From: Xiphias gladius
Taxonomy: Eukaryota; Chordata; Actinopteri; Istiophoriformes; Xiphiidae
NCBI RefSeq assembly: GCF_016859285.1
Contig: NC_053416.1
Location: 1,176,001-1,240,000, forward strand
DNA length: 64,000 nt
Direction of reading: 5' to 3'
In this document: piece by piece, positions 1 to 12,232 of the stretch
Numbering within the stretch: position 1 is the stretch's first letter
How the letters are laid out: the number at the start of each line of letters is the position of its first letter
Made by a program: the position numbers and the translations under genes
Notes under the pieces: generated by a model
The model's input: the letters and a program-made list of their open reading frames with translations, nothing else
Told to the model about the DNA's origin: nothing
Databases searched by the model: none

Positions 1-871
1 GTGAGAGTGTCAGACTTTCTGACCACTCTCTGGCAACAATGTAATCTAGTTGAGATTGATCATGATTGCACTGCCCTTTCCTGCTATCTTCTTTCTGTTC
101 TATCTTTTTTCTTTCTTGAAAAAGCAAAAAAAAAAAAAAAAAAAAAAAGAAAGGTGTCGTCTCATCTGTGTTCTGTTGTTTAGTGTCATCTCAATTCTGT
201 TGTATTTAATACTTTGTTTGGCAATTTGTTAAATACTAACAAAAGAACCAACAAGACTTTTTTCCAATCATGTTTCCTTTGGTTTCCAATTGTTGTTTAT
301 TTTTGAACCCAAAGATGCTTGTAAGTAAAGTAAAAATTATATTTATTGCTGCTTAATAATTTATTAGTCAATATACCAATCCACCATTATGGCTTAGTTG
401 TTGCTGTTTTTGCTGCTTTTTTGTGCTGTTATTATGGAAAAACATGTACTTTGTGCTATGTAGATGACTATTAATCGTTACTACTTTTAACTTGCATGAA
501 ATTGCATATTGCTGCATTTTACAATCACACATATATTATAATTTATTTTGCCTTTTACATTACTTTTTAAGTTACGGTGCACGTGCAGTGCTTTGTGTCC
601 TTCAAGTTCCTAACTCCTTCTTGTGCGTCCCCTGTAAGTGTGTACCCTGTAATGGAGATGTAATTAATAAATGTGTATAAAATGTAATAAAAAGGAAAAT
701 AAAAATGAAAAAACATAAATAAACATGATGAAAACACTTAAATTTTTGGCTTTTGGCTTTTGGTTTCTTGGGGGTGATGGAAACATACCATCACTTTTGT
801 TACAGTGAACTTGCCAGCTGTTTGAACAACAATTTACATCCACATCATCCTCCATCTGGCTTTCATCCAGA
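1..871. other. Gene-free AT-rich stretch
   Basis: I see no gene here. The stretch is AT-rich, with a poly(A) run at about 126-148 and short frames that match nothing I recognise. The OR relic begins at its right edge. Confidence 0.6.
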
Positions 872-1423
872 GCAATCTGGTGAATCATCTTCATCATGGC
901 GTCCAACATCGGCCTGGTGGTCCTGATCGCCGTGGAGAGGAGCCTCCACCAGCCCATGTATCTGCTCTTCTGCAACATGAGTATCAACGAGGTTTTTGGG
1001 GCCACCGTCATCATTCCTCGCTTGCTGAGCGATGTTTTTACTGTAGTCACAGACCGGAACATCCATTTACATAGACTGTGTTGTTCAGGCCTTCTGTGCT
1101 CACTTTCATGCAGGCACTTCTCATGCGGTGCTCACGATCATGGCTTTCGATCGCTACGTGGCCATCTGCAACCCCCTTGCGATACGGTTGTCAGTTGGAG
1201 CCTAGGCGGCGGCCTTTGTCTCTTTCGCGGTCCTCCTGGGCCTCACCGTCCGTCTGATGCGCTGCAGGCTAAACGCCGTGGTCCTGCTGGGTTCCTCCCT
1301 CGGCAGCATCACGCTCACCCCCATGATCATGCACCGTCACCCTGAGTGGGCGGACAGCGGCAAAGTGGCGTCTGTCAAGTTTCATGTCGTCCCCCCGGGC
1401 TGCAGTGTAAGGAGCTCAGACAG
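872..1423 (+). pseudogene. Odorant receptor pseudogene (degenerate, + strand)
   Basis: This is a broken OR coding exon, the only OR sequence on the + strand. The frame from about 884 reads the end of TM1 through TM2 (SLHQPMYLLFCNMSINE at about 935-985), with an in-frame TGA just upstream of the readable part. Near 1068 the frame shifts, and another frame carries the end of TM3 with the OR signature [12 protein letters not shown] at about 1140-1175. A TAG follows near 1203. After it comes TM4-like sequence ending in RCR, joined directly to TM6-like sequence, so EL2 and TM5 appear deleted. It resembles the MENY subfamily of the - strand genes (SLHQPMYLLFCN is shared) but is clearly older and non-functional. 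The limits are approximate because both ends are eroded. Confidence 0.85.
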
Positions 1424-2264
1424 AAGACTGTCCGTGTGTTCACAAGAATAGAGTCATCTGATGGTCAAAGGGGGAGAATCTTTGCATAAAAAACTTCTTA
1501 AAATGCTCACACCTCCGAATACGAAGGTCTCATCAGTGGAGTACCACGGGTTCCCGGCACATCCCTCCTCAACGTGAACAGTTTTAGGGGAATTTAAGGT
1601 TCTCACCCAAAGCTTTTTATTGGAGACTGAGTTGAATTTGAATTAACATATTTTGCAACAGTTGGCAGAAGTGCTTGAAGATGTTTGCAGGACTGTCTGG
1701 ACCTACAGTTTTTAAGTTAAATGAAAACGTTTTGTCTTAGCTTTTGTTTATTTTTACTGACGATCATAAAGCTGAAATTATCCTCAATTATTTTTTTATT
1801 TTATTTTTATTTTTTTTAATTTGAAGGCTAATTTTTTAAGCTTCCAATCTTTTCTTATTCTCTCACATTTCACAGGTCATGTTGACACATTTGCAACATA
1901 AATTTTCACGATAAAGCTTACGTTGTTGCAAGGAAATAATTATTCGTATTCAGTGCAACAATCCGTATTAAACATCATGCTGCACACTTTAATAAAGGCT
2001 CTGGTTGGATTTATTTTGCATTATTAAATTTACCATGGGGCATGAAAGTTCAGTTTTTTACTAAAAGGAGTTTACTTCATATGCAGATGGTGTCTTGGAA
2101 AGTTTCCTATACTGTTTGTTTGAATAATATGCTTTTAGTAAAAAATGTTTTAAATGTGTCAAAAAATGTACATCATTGTCATTTCTTTTTATTTTAATTT
2201 CTTTATAATATACTTGGAGTTTTCTCCTTTCTTGAATATGAAAGTGTGGTATATTCCGGCTTGT
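1424..2264. other. Gene-free stretch
   Basis: AT-rich sequence with T-rich runs near 1785-1820. I see no gene and no clear repeat. Confidence 0.5.
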
Positions 2265-2743
2265 GGAACTGCTTTTTACTGAGGAAATTGCACTGGTGGA
2301 TGAAGTACTCAGATCATTGATCCTGAGTCACGGAGGCTTCAGCAGCATTTTACTGCTGGAGCTGCTCCAGGTGGAGCTGTTTTTATCTAGGTCACAGACA
2401 GGGAGAGAGTTTAGTCCACTGGTTCCCAACCTGGGCCCTTCCAGAGGGTCACCAGGTGAACCTGAGGGGTTGTCAGATGATTACAGATGAAACAGAGAAA
2501 AGAAGAATTTACAGAAATTTATACAGATTTCTTGTTTGTTTTTTTTTTGGAAATATTGGATGGTTTTACCTTTTCAAGCCTCGGACAGTTATTTAAATGA
2601 AACCATGTGAGAAGTTTAGAGGGAAAATGTCCCTTTGGTGGAGCTGCTAACAACTCAGAGACGTCTGAAACATGACAAGGGGCCCCAGCCAGACACAGTG
2701 TTTTTGTAAGAGGTCAAAAGTCAAAAAGTTTGGAAACCAATGG
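2265..2743. repeat. hAT-like non-autonomous element plus adjoining fish repeat fragment
   Basis: The interval 2416-2743 begins CCACTGGTTCCCAACCTGGG. It ends with a degenerate inverted copy (reverse complement CCATTGGTTTCCAAAC), the terminal pattern of a very common teleost hAT-type non-autonomous element. The body includes 'accatgtgagaagtttagagg', also typical of that family as I remember it. The part at 2265-2415 resembles the end of another teleost repeat that often sits beside such elements ('aagtactcagatc'). A second, reversed copy of the same left end lies at 62.44-62.59 kb. No target-site duplication could be confirmed by eye. Confidence 0.6.
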
Positions 2744-3198
2744 CTAAATCTTTAAAAATGTTTTGTATTACATAAGCTTATTTTATTTTTTTGTTAGGTG
2801 AAAAATATTAATCAGACATGAAATCATGGCTCTCAATGGGTGTAAATATCGAAACTCTGGATAAATTAATCTGAGACTTATTCAGACAGCTGTATGAAAG
2901 AAACATGATGTGCTACTGGTCTGTCCATCCATATGTGGAAAATATAGTCTTTCAACAAGAAGGAACTATTAATTAACACGTTTATTAAAAGGATCATTAA
3001 CTAGCTTAATGTGATTCTTGAATGTGAATGTAACACAATAAGTTTAGTTGACAATAAGAGTTAGTTAATAAATAGCTGAATAAATGTATCACACTATTGG
3101 TACAATGTACAATTCAAACAGTCTAGTTAAAAATCAAATAATTTGTAAACACGTTTTTGTGTAAGACAGGCAGCAGAATGGCATCTTCCCTGTCCGAG

Positions 3199-6100
3199 CT
3201 AGGACACTGTGTTGACGTCCGTTATGGCTGAAACAGCAGCAGGTCTGAGCCTGTTCAGAGTCCTTCTGATGGACTCCTGCAGCTCCTTGCTCCTCAGACT
3301 GTAGATCATCGGGTTCAGGAAAGGCGTCAGAGCGGAGTACAGCACAGACACAATGATACGGACCTAAAACGAAATCAAAAATAATGTTGGAAATTTGCTG
3401 TGAATGCTTGTGGTCCTCCAAATACAATGCTGCATTAACATGATTCCAAATATTTTTGGTGACCGCCATACCTTTTGTCTAAGGCCCTTTCAACATTTTG
3501 GTTGTTAAGGTATTTTGAAGACCAAATTGACAAATTTCCATTTAAATTGCTGTGCATATTCATTATCATCATCATCACGATAAAACCGAGAGGTCAGGGC
3601 TAAGTTCAATACACAATAAGATGCACTAGAAACAAAGTAAACTAGCATGGCACTACTCAGTAGAGCCTCCGCCAAGGCCAATGTTTAAAAACAACATCCA
3701 CCAGACTTAAGAGAAAAGAATTCAAATTCATAGTAAATGATCTGGATCTGCCCGAAAATGTAATGGATTCTTCCCTGGCCCATGTCCCATCCCTCCACCA
3801 AGATTGGTCCAAATCAGTTCAGTACTTTTTGCTGACAAATAAACAGACACCGGTGAACACATGAACTCCTTGGCGGAGGTAAAAATGCTTGATTGAACTG
3901 ACCATTCTTGGCGTCCTGAGGTTTGGTCTGTTCATCCAATAATTTGGGAGCATTCTTGACAATGTCATATTTCATATGTTTCACATGTTTTCTATGGACA
4001 TTCATGGTCCACAACTAACTATGAATCTTCATGAGTGATATAGTTTTTTGTGAGGTGACCCGCTCTGACCATTTGACAACATTTCCCCTCAATCAATGAT
4101 TTGGTTGACAACTTATTTTGAAGACCAAATGGTCAGATTCCTGTCAAATTTAATTTGGATATTCATGGTCACCAGAAGATCAATCTCAAAATTTTGGTGA
4201 TCTCCTGACCTTTCCTCTATCTTATATCTATTCCTTGCTAGCAGGGAGTACCATAAGAACGGTAGCCGGTTAGAAATAGATAGCTCAACAACTGCAGGTC
4301 AGATTGCCGTGAAATGTAATGTAAAAATTCATGCTCTCCAGGGGACTTTGTGACAACATGACCTCTTCTCTAACACCACACTCAGAGCTTTTCTGCTCTA
4401 AGAACTGTAAGATCATCAAAATGTCCAGTTGGGTGTAATGTACATTGCACCTTTAAGAGGTGCATCAACAGAATTTTAGATTCTTAGTCTTTCGACAACA
4501 AGTCAGCTGTGGCTGATAGGAATTTCATTCATTTTGGGGTTTGTTCATAAACCAAAGTATTGGACAAATTAAAATGTTGACCTGATGATGGCACAAGAAG
4601 AAAATCAGAGGATCAGCAAAGTTATAACAATTCATCCAGGGGAGAACGTGAATTTTTAAACCAGATTTCATCACAATCCATTTAACAGTTGTTCAGATGT
4701 TTCACTCAAAATCAAAAGTGTCAACTTTGGTGGCGCTAAAGGAAAAGTCAAAGAATCACCAAAGCTATTACAATTCATCCTCTGTGCGCTATGATTGTCT
4801 GTTCCAATGTAGTGCCAATTCCACAAGTAGAATTTGAGACATTTCACTCGATAAGTGAAAAAACTCTGACCTGCGCTACAGGTGGAGGTGGTGCTAGACA
4901 AAACGTCAGAAGATCAGTGAAGTCATACGCATTCATCCTCTGGGCACCATGAATATTTGAATCAAATTCCATGGCAATCCCTGCATTCGTTGCAGAGATA
5001 TATCAGTCTGGACCAAAGTGGTGGACCTTGGGTGATGAAATTGTTCAGTTGTCCTGGAGACGGTAGAGGTGTTCATCATGCGACCTAAGTGTGGCTCAGG
5101 AATTTCCTTTCCTTTCATCTAGTCTAGTCTATAGTGTTGAATACAGGACCTTAAATGTAATTTTTTGTGGACAGCACTGTGCAAAAGTTTTAGACACTAA
5201 AACTAAAGTGAGGATTCTTTCAAAAACAATGCCATGAATGCATTTTATTTATCAATTCACCTAGAGCTAAATCTAATCAGTATTCGCTTTTACCCCCCCT
5301 TAGTCTTTAAAACCAGCACTAGTTCTCCTCGGTACACCTGCACACATTTTTTCAGGTTCTTGGCAGGTAGGTTGTTCCTGAATCTTGGAGAACCTGACAC
5401 TGGCTGTTTGTTTGGGTTCATTTTGCTGCTACAGAATGAATCTGGGACTGATCAGACTCCTCCCTGATGGGGTTGATGCTGGAGAAGAATCCTAAGATCT
5501 AAAGGGCCTAAAACTTTTGTACAGTACTGTTAATGAGACACGTACTAAAACAAAAGCAAAGGTAAAAATGTAAAGTCAGATTATTTGAGTCTTGTACCTC
5601 TGGTGAAAATTTTCCGAGCCGGTAGGAAATGTATACAACGGAGGCCGAGCTGTAAGAGATGGACACCACAGTCAGGTGAGCAGTGCACGTCCCAAAGGCC
5701 TTCAGCCTCTCAGCGACACCCATCCTCGATATGGAAAGACCGATGAGGACGTAGGAAGTGAGAATGAGGACTCCTGTAGTCAGTAGTGCCACCAGGGCGA
5801 AAGAAATGGACACAATGTTATCCACTGAGGTGTCAGCGCACACCAGCCGCCTTACAGACGACGGGTCACACCAGCCATGTCTCACCACATTTGGCCCACA
5901 ATAAGGCCGCTGCCAGGCCATGGTACTTGCTGGCAGTGTGCAGATGGTGCCGAATCCCCAGGCTCCTGAGATGAGGAGCAGTTGGATGGGCCGGGTCATG
6001 ACAGCGGTGTAGCGCAGAGGGTTGCAGATGGCCATGTAGCGGTCGTACGCCATGACAGTCAGGATGGCACGGCCAGTAACGGCCAGCTGAATGAAGAAAT

Positions 6101-6568
6101 ACATCTGGAGAAAACAGCCCACGACAGAGATGGTTGCCGTGTCTGCCAGGAAGCTGGACAGCATGTTGGGGATGGTGGTGGTGGTGTAGACCATGTCCAC
6201 AAATGAGAGGTTGTATAGGAAGAAATACATGGGAGAGTTGAGTTTTGGATCAGTCAATGCCTGCAAGAGAAAGGACAGAGAATGACTACGACACTTACAA
6301 TTACGTCTCAGTCAGACTGAGGTAATATTGATAACACTAATACACTGTCATAAGTGATAGACGGCTTTGGGTTTTTTTACCACCAAGATAATCATGCTGT
6401 TTCCTCCGAGGGTGAGAATATAACCCAGCAGCAGGAAGACAAGAAGGATCATCTTTTTCTCGCCGAGGCTGGCGAGGCCCTGGATGACGAAGAAGTCGAC
6501 GCCATCAGGCTCCCAGGTGTCATTAACAGAGCCGGATCTGTGATTGGTTGACAAGGGCAGGTATGAAT
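3199..6568 (-). CDS. Intron-containing odorant receptor gene (eta-like), start exon missing
   Basis: Seven-transmembrane OR split over at least three exons on the - strand. Exon A is 6568-6381: TM1, with an NDT glycosylation site and GGN. Exon B is 6260-5598: TM2 to TM6, with LNSPMYFFLYNL, MAYDRYMAICNPLRY, YCGPNVVRHGWCD and KAFGTCTAHL. Exon C is 3363-3199: TM7, with LTPFLNPMIYSLRSKEL, ending in TAG. Splice sites read by eye are all GT/AG: donors at 6380 and 5597, acceptors just before 6260 and 3363. The joins are phase 0 and restore continuous OR sequence (LGKFSPE|VRIIVSV). Intron A-B is 120 bp and intron B-C about 2.2 kb. Exon A has an acceptor (ttctccag) before 6568 and no in-frame ATG ahead of TM1, so a short upstream exon presumably supplies the start. 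Intron-bearing ORs are known in teleosts. Assignment to the eta group is from memory. No stop or frameshift was seen. Confidence 0.85.
3520..5135. repeat. Cluster of degenerate teleost interspersed repeats inside the OR intron
   Basis: Most of the 2.2-kb intron of the split OR gene is repeat-like. The part at 3650-3890 matches a common fish repeat that mentions 'cttggcggaggt' near its end. The parts at about 3520-3600, 4090-4240 and 4480-5110 hold several tandem, diverged copies of another one. Its copies share 'gatgatggc(a/g)c', 'gatca(c/g)caaag', 'aattcatcc' and 'cacaatccat' at spacings of roughly 150-170 bp. Related copies occur near 10.0-10.27, 44.33-44.57 and 45.68-45.84 kb. I cannot name the family with certainty. 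Confidence 0.55.
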
Positions 6569-6644
6569 CTGGAGAAAAAAAAGGTAGCGTAAGACAGACA
6601 TCGGTGTTGAGTCAAAGTCAAAATCTGATGGAACGAGGACAGAC

Positions 6645-6915
6645 AGACATGTGTCAGTTTATTAGGAACACCTTGCTAAACTAATACAGTCTGATCCAAC
6701 ACGTCCTGTAATAAATCCTCCCTCAGGAAGGTTCTAATGTTCAGTTTGTAATGAAACTGCTTCGGAGATGTTGATTCAGCTGTGTGATGGAGGGTGTAGT
6801 CAGTGGTGGTGTTGACCTATATTGCATTATACTGAGAGGCGTCTCTGTTATTTAGCTCAACGATATAAATGGGGTGGACAAAATAATAGAAACTCCTGTC
6901 ACACAAAACGATTCA
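6645..6915. repeat. Fish non-autonomous DNA-transposon-like repeat
   Basis: The sequence starts near 'gtcagtttattaggaacacc' and runs through 'gatgttgattcagctgtgtgatggagg' to 'ggacaaaataatagaaactcctgtc'. This resembles a short dispersed percomorph repeat I know from fish genomes. It contains a patch with self-complementarity around 'gaggcgtctctgttattt'. The class is uncertain, and no transposase is present. Confidence 0.45.
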
Positions 6916-9660
6916 GCAGCACCACGAAAATGCATTAGTGTTAAAACAGTCTATCTACTACACTGTTCACTAAGTCTATTAAATCTAATACATCAAAAAA
7001 GAAAAAAAAAAATCAAATACACAGCGTGAATCTCATAAATCATCCAGGAGGAACAATTATCATAGAATCCACTATAAACTACTGTAAGAAAAATACAATA
7101 CATTGAAAAACACTATATATAGAGAATAGTAGGTTACTGGCCCAAAAGGGTTTAAACACTTAAACTCTTTAATGTGTTCTTGCATAACGTATTTGTAATG
7201 TATTTTTCTATTTTTGCCCTTTCCATAGAGGCAGCTTTGTCGCCTATATAGGCGTATCAAACAGTGTTACCCTGCTCCGATTGGTCCAGTCTGAGAGGAG
7301 CCAGACTCTCAGTCATGCAGATCACAACCACCTGAGAGACCGATGTGGTTGTGGCTCCGTTGGAGGGAAACAGTGCTCTGTCAAATTGAATTTGTTGGGA
7401 GCTATTAGTGCAGTGTGTGGATCTTTTGTTGTACTTTTGCCTTCAGTTTGTGTTTTGATCCAGCACCTGCAGAAGATTTTTTCGTCTGTCTTAAAACACT
7501 CACAAGTTCATATGTGCATAGAAAGAGTTTCTGCTTGCTGCGATCATTCCTCCGGCTCCTGATCGATTAAGAGACCCCTTCCTAACATGCTTCTAATCGA
7601 AGTGATGGGGGGACAAAATCCTCGGTCCTCATTCTGTGCAATAATGTATTAGCTAATATGAGTCTTCAGCAGTCTGAGTCAGTCACATCAGGTGGGAATC
7701 TTCCACATCTTCCATGTGATCTGTTGGACCTTTTGTTAGACACCTCAGGGCTTTTTTTTTTAGTAGCTCAGAAACATACCGAACTTGGTTTTATCAGCTT
7801 GACACTGAATGATTTTTCCTTATTTTAGATTAAATATAAACGTGATTTTGAACTGAAGAAACACGTTTCAGGAGTCCGCTACAGAAAATGACATATTAGT
7901 TCAGTTTGTCAGTAGTCTATTGGTTAATGTCTCTGGAGTTTTCTACCAGTCTGTTCATGTAAAATGTCCACCTTCCTGTAGACATGCACACATGAAATCA
8001 GATTTCTCCTGACAGTCTCGCTGACCACGGACATAATTACCATCACCATGCGGAATAGCTATTTTTTTTTTTGTTGTCAAACAAAAAGAGTATATATTTT
8101 CCATGCATAGCACATGACAACATGACATATTTACTTATTTGAAGTACGAATACGTCATGGTAATTTCTGTATTTCGTTGACTTCGTCAAATGTGCAGTTT
8201 GTGGCAGGGAAGGTTTATCACTTCAATACTTTTAGACAGAAGAAATTTATCATAGAAAATGAGTTGATTTTACAAATTTCGGGGTAATTTTAACTAATTT
8301 CTTTTACACATATGAGACCCTGAAAACAACAATGAAGTAAACCCAGTGTCAAAAGGAACACAAGGCTTAAGGATCTGCATATGAGAAATGCAGTATAATG
8401 AACTGAAGTGACTTTAGCACAGAATCTGAAGGTGCAGTCGCTTCTTTCACTCTCAGGTCGAGTCGATCTTAAGCTCCAACACCTTAAACAAGCCTTGTTC
8501 CAGCTGCACGACGCATCCCCCCATTTATGACCCTATCAGTGAAATATTAGGTTGTATAGGTCTACAAAACATAGCCTGCATTCTCATTTTGAAGACATTT
8601 TTAAAGACACACAAATGTAGTTTACAGCTATGACATTTCAAGATAAGTGCACTGAGATAATCTACTACCTAAGATAAGATTCAGTATTTTGAATATAATA
8701 CATCATTGCCTTCAATTATTGGAAAATATTTATGTTGATGTGATAAAAAAAATCCCTGAAAAGTCAGTTATGCCAGACGAGTTTCAAGGGATTAGCAGAT
8801 TCTAAATGAGTCTGGTCATAAATTTGGAAACCGTAGCATTACTATAAATTTTATACACATTTGAAGTTAGTACACATTTACTAACTTCATCCTTGTGGCC
8901 CTGTTCTCCTGCTAAGAGATGAAAAAACAGCTCTGATATATTTATGATGCTGTATATCACACGATAAAGTTTGGTTACACTGGACATCGGGGCAGTTCAG
9001 TAAATCACTGACAAAGAATGAAAAGCACAAAAACACTCACAGACCTCTGGGACTTTCACGTAAAATATCAAACAGCAAAAGCTCCATTTCTCCTCAGCAG
9101 ACAGATGAATAGATGAGTGGACGTAGACAAATTTGCTGTCAACAAACAACAAGTGCAGAATAACTGCATGAGCTCAGTTTGACAGCATCAAGAAAATCGA
9201 AAGACCTCCGCGTCTGCACAAAACAAAACTGCTTCATGTTTGAGGTTTTTTTGTGTCTACCGTGATTTCTAAAATATCTTTTAAAAGTATCATCATCTTA
9301 CCTGAACATGTGAATCAGACTTTGCGCTGCTCTGTCAGCAGAACCTCATCTGAGGTCCACATTTTGCCTTTTCAAGAGCAACCAACCTTTTTTGTGATTA
9401 TAATGGAGATTATAATGAGAGACCCCGGAACATTAATTACACAAAGTTGCATCAGATCCTTTGAATTAAAAACGTAAATTGTACACACGAAAGCAAAGGA
9501 ATACCAAAGGGACAGATTTTTATTTACCTTTGTGGCTATAAACCAAGAAAACATAGAAACATAATTGTCTTTGTCGCCAAGGTAACGACCGTCTGCTTCA
9601 AATGTCTCGTTTAACCTCCTCATTAAAGGTGAATTATAGAAGCTTTTACTCTACTTTAAT
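6916..9660. other. Gene-free stretch between the split OR and the next OR
   Basis: Nothing here reads as a gene on either strand. Frames such as 7281-7562 (+) have no recognisable domain. The sequence is AT-rich with short homopolymer runs. Confidence 0.5.
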
Positions 9661-9662
9661 TG

Positions 9663-9845
9663 CTTGTGTGTGTGTGTGTGTGTACACGTGTATTACTCGT
9701 GTTGTGGGGACATACATTTGCTTACACAGTCACATTGGTTTTGGGGACAAAAAGTACGTCCCCATAAAGTAAATCATTCAATTTTAGGGCGAAGACTTGG
9801 TCTAAGGTCAGGGTAAGGCAGGGGTGGACTGATAATCTGGACAGT
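9663..9845 (+). repeat. (TG)n microsatellite with G-rich fish repeat
   Basis: A (TG)n tract at about 9667-9683 is followed by 'gttgtggggacatac', 'ggttttggggacaaaaag' and 'cgaagacttggtctaaggtcaggg'. This is a microsatellite-linked teleost repeat. Two further copies lie at the far end of the window (63.12-63.34 and 63.59-63.87 kb). Confidence 0.6.
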
Positions 9846-9989
9846 GTGACAGAGTCCAGAACAGCGGTCGGACCTGCTGAACTGAGGTAGGCGTCCCAGA
9901 TTGACCGGCTGGCAGCCATTGGCCTAATACTTATCAGCTTCCATGTCTATCTGAGTAATATCGAGAAACTGTCATAATGCATCACATGA

Positions 9990-10290
9990 ACCACATGCGC
10001 AGGAAATTATATTCAACATTATAGTAAAATTCAAATTTTCCTGATGATGGCGCTAGATGAAAAATCTGAGGATCACCAAAGTCGGTAGAAATCACCCTGA
10101 GGGAATCCTGAAGGTCCGAACCAAATTTCACGACAATCCATCCAACAGTGTGTTGAGATCCAGATTTAAGTGTGGATCAACAGGGTTTACCAACAGAAAG
10201 ACCGACACGGCCATCCCAAGCAAGAGCCGAAAATAAAACTGTGACCACAACGAACACTGGTGCGATATGAGCTGCAACAGAGTCTTTGTA
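9990..10290. repeat. Degenerate interspersed repeat copy
   Basis: Shares 'cctgatgatggcgctagatg', 'gatcaccaaagtc' and 'cacgacaatccatccaac' with the repeats in the 4.5-5.1 kb intron cluster. It is followed by 'accgacacggccatccc', a usual end of that family. Confidence 0.55.
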
Positions 10291-11287
10291 CACAAATGGT
10301 GTACAGGTAGTATCAGAAATCCAATCATCGGCCCACTTTAACTGTGCCTGAACATGTAATCACTGAGGAGAAAGTCCTATTTCATGAGGAAAAATGACAT
10401 TTTCTGGATATTTCGGTTATGTTAAACTATTTAGATTTTAAAAACGTGTCACCTTTTGGTTGGAAGAACTCTTGGGCATGCGTTCATCAACTCTTAAGTC
10501 CATAGGGACGATAACACACCATTTGAATTTTATATAGTAAGAGAAGGGTCACTTTTTATCATGAGTTTCTTATTATAGATAACCCTCACATGGAGCTGAA
10601 GTTATGTTAAGCATATGTATAAATGCAGTGTGCATTTCGCCAAAGCAAAGATCGAAGCCTAAAACTTGTATCATAAACTAGATGATTTGAACAAGCACAT
10701 TTTATAAAAATGAGTTCAACAAAAGTAAGTCACACTTTGGGAGAACTTCTTCAAATTCATCTTAATAACATTTAAGCCAAATATCTGGAACTTTGTATGA
10801 AATTAATGTGATTTTATATTGTGGTTTTTTCTTTTACCAAAGGTTTGGAAAAGTCACATCAAGGAAAATCCATAAAAGCAAAAGAACATAATAAAGGTCT
10901 TTCATTTAATCATACAAAATACAAAACCACAGTGAAACCTCAAATCCATCAAAAACGTGCACAGACAGTATATTGTACAGATTTCCCTTTATTACATTTC
11001 ATTCTCTGAATAAATAGCTTCACTTTTGTATCAGATGTCTCAGGTAACAGTCGTTTTTCACAATTTAGTGCAAATTTTGTTATTCATCTAATTACTGTGA
11101 AAATGTCAAAATACCTACTTTTTGCAGTTTAAATGTTACGTCAGGGCAAAATATATTGATGGTTATCATCGTAGTTTCCCTCTGATCAGTGTTAAATTTC
11201 TCCCTTGTCGACTGCACAGTCACTGTTTTTTGTGTCAATCAGATGAAAATGAAGATAGATACATTAATTTACAATTTTCATCACACA
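10291..11287. other. Gene-free 3' flank of the 11.3-kb OR gene
   Basis: No gene seen. The region presumably includes the 3' untranslated sequence of the OR gene that ends at 11288, but I could not fix a polyadenylation site. Confidence 0.5.
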
Positions 11288-12232
11288 TTAAAATGATGTT
11301 TTAACTTTTCTGAGCTGGAATATATTTGACAAACACTTGTGAATTTCTTGGGACTGCAGCCCGTAGATGACGGGGTTGAGGCTGCCAGGAATAACGTTAA
11401 AGAGAATGGCTGAAATCTTCCTGTACTCTGCGTACTCAGGGAAGCGATGGAGGGTGATGAGGACCATCCCACTGGCGAGCATGATCAGATACAGGCACAG
11501 GTGAGTGCTGCAGGTCTTCAGGGCTTTACTGTTCAGAGACTTGTTCCTACTGGTCAGACAGACTACTGTAATCTTAGTATAGGTGAGAACGATGCTGCCA
11601 ATAGAGGAGGTGAGTAGAACCACAGTGAAAGCGAGGCCATAGATGTTATTGATGAACACATTCTCACAGGAGAGCTTAAACAGCGAGGCGTTGTCACAGT
11701 AAGGGTTGGTGATCAGAGTCCTGCATCGGTTCAGGCGTATGGTCAGACCGAGCAGAATCCCGACCAAAACAAAGGCCACTCCCCAGGCAGCAACTGTCAG
11801 CTTGATCACCATTTTGTTGGTCATGATGGCAGCGTAGCGCAGGGGGCTGCAGATGGCCACATATCTGTCAAAGGCCATAATCATCAGGACTGTGTGTGCA
11901 TTGGTGCCAAGCATATGTAAAGTAAAAGCTTGCATTACACACTCATAGTAGTGGATGTGGCGCTCAGAGGGAGGCACCAGGATGTCGGCGAGCAACCGGG
12001 GAACCAGGAGCGAGTTTCCCATGACATCATTGATCGGCAGGTTACAGAAGAGCAGGTACATCGGCTGGTGCAGGCTCCTCTCCGTCCATATCAAGACCAA
12101 AATGCCCACATTGGCAATTAAGATGAAAACATAGGCCAAGAGCAAGAATAAGAAGACAGGGTATGTGTTAGTCTTGGTGACCCTTAACCCCTCAAGCTGA
12201 AGAGTGAGGCTGTTGTATGTATAGTTTTCCAT
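11288..12232 (-). CDS. Odorant receptor, MENY subfamily (OR-1)
   Basis: Intact single-exon OR of 314 residues, a seven-transmembrane G-protein-coupled receptor expected in olfactory neuron cilia. Starting at MENYTYNSLTLQLEG there is an N-glycosylation site NYT at residues 3-5, the TM1 asparagine (IANVG), LHQPMYLLFCNLPIND (about 55-69), the TM3 cysteine near 98, [15 protein letters not shown] (119-133), EL2 cysteines near 170, 179 and 189, KALKTCSTHL (236-245), and NPVIYG in TM7. A second ATG lies five codons upstream (MCAAQ), but all paralogues begin at MENY, so I chose the inner one. The segment before it ends in ctcag, a possible splice acceptor with a weak pyrimidine tract. Nucleotides 11501-11896 are identical to 17476-17871 in the next gene, while the flanks differ. 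It is probably a delta-group (class I-like) receptor, and its ligand is unknown. Confidence 0.93.
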   Translation of the reverse strand: MENYTYNSLTLQLEGLRVTKTNTYPVFLFLLLAYVFILIANVGILVLIWTERSLHQPMYLLFCNLPINDVMGNSLLVPRLLADILVPPSERHIHYYECVMQAFTLHMLGTNAHTVLMIMAFDRYVAICSPLRYAAIMTNKMVIKLTVAAWGVAFVLVGILLGLTIRLNRCRTLITNPYCDNASLFKLSCENVFINNIYGLAFTVVLLTSSIGSIVLTYTKITVVCLTSRNKSLNSKALKTCSTHLCLYLIMLASGMVLITLHRFPEYAEYRKISAILFNVIPGSLNPVIYGLQSQEIHKCLSNIFQLRKVKTSF

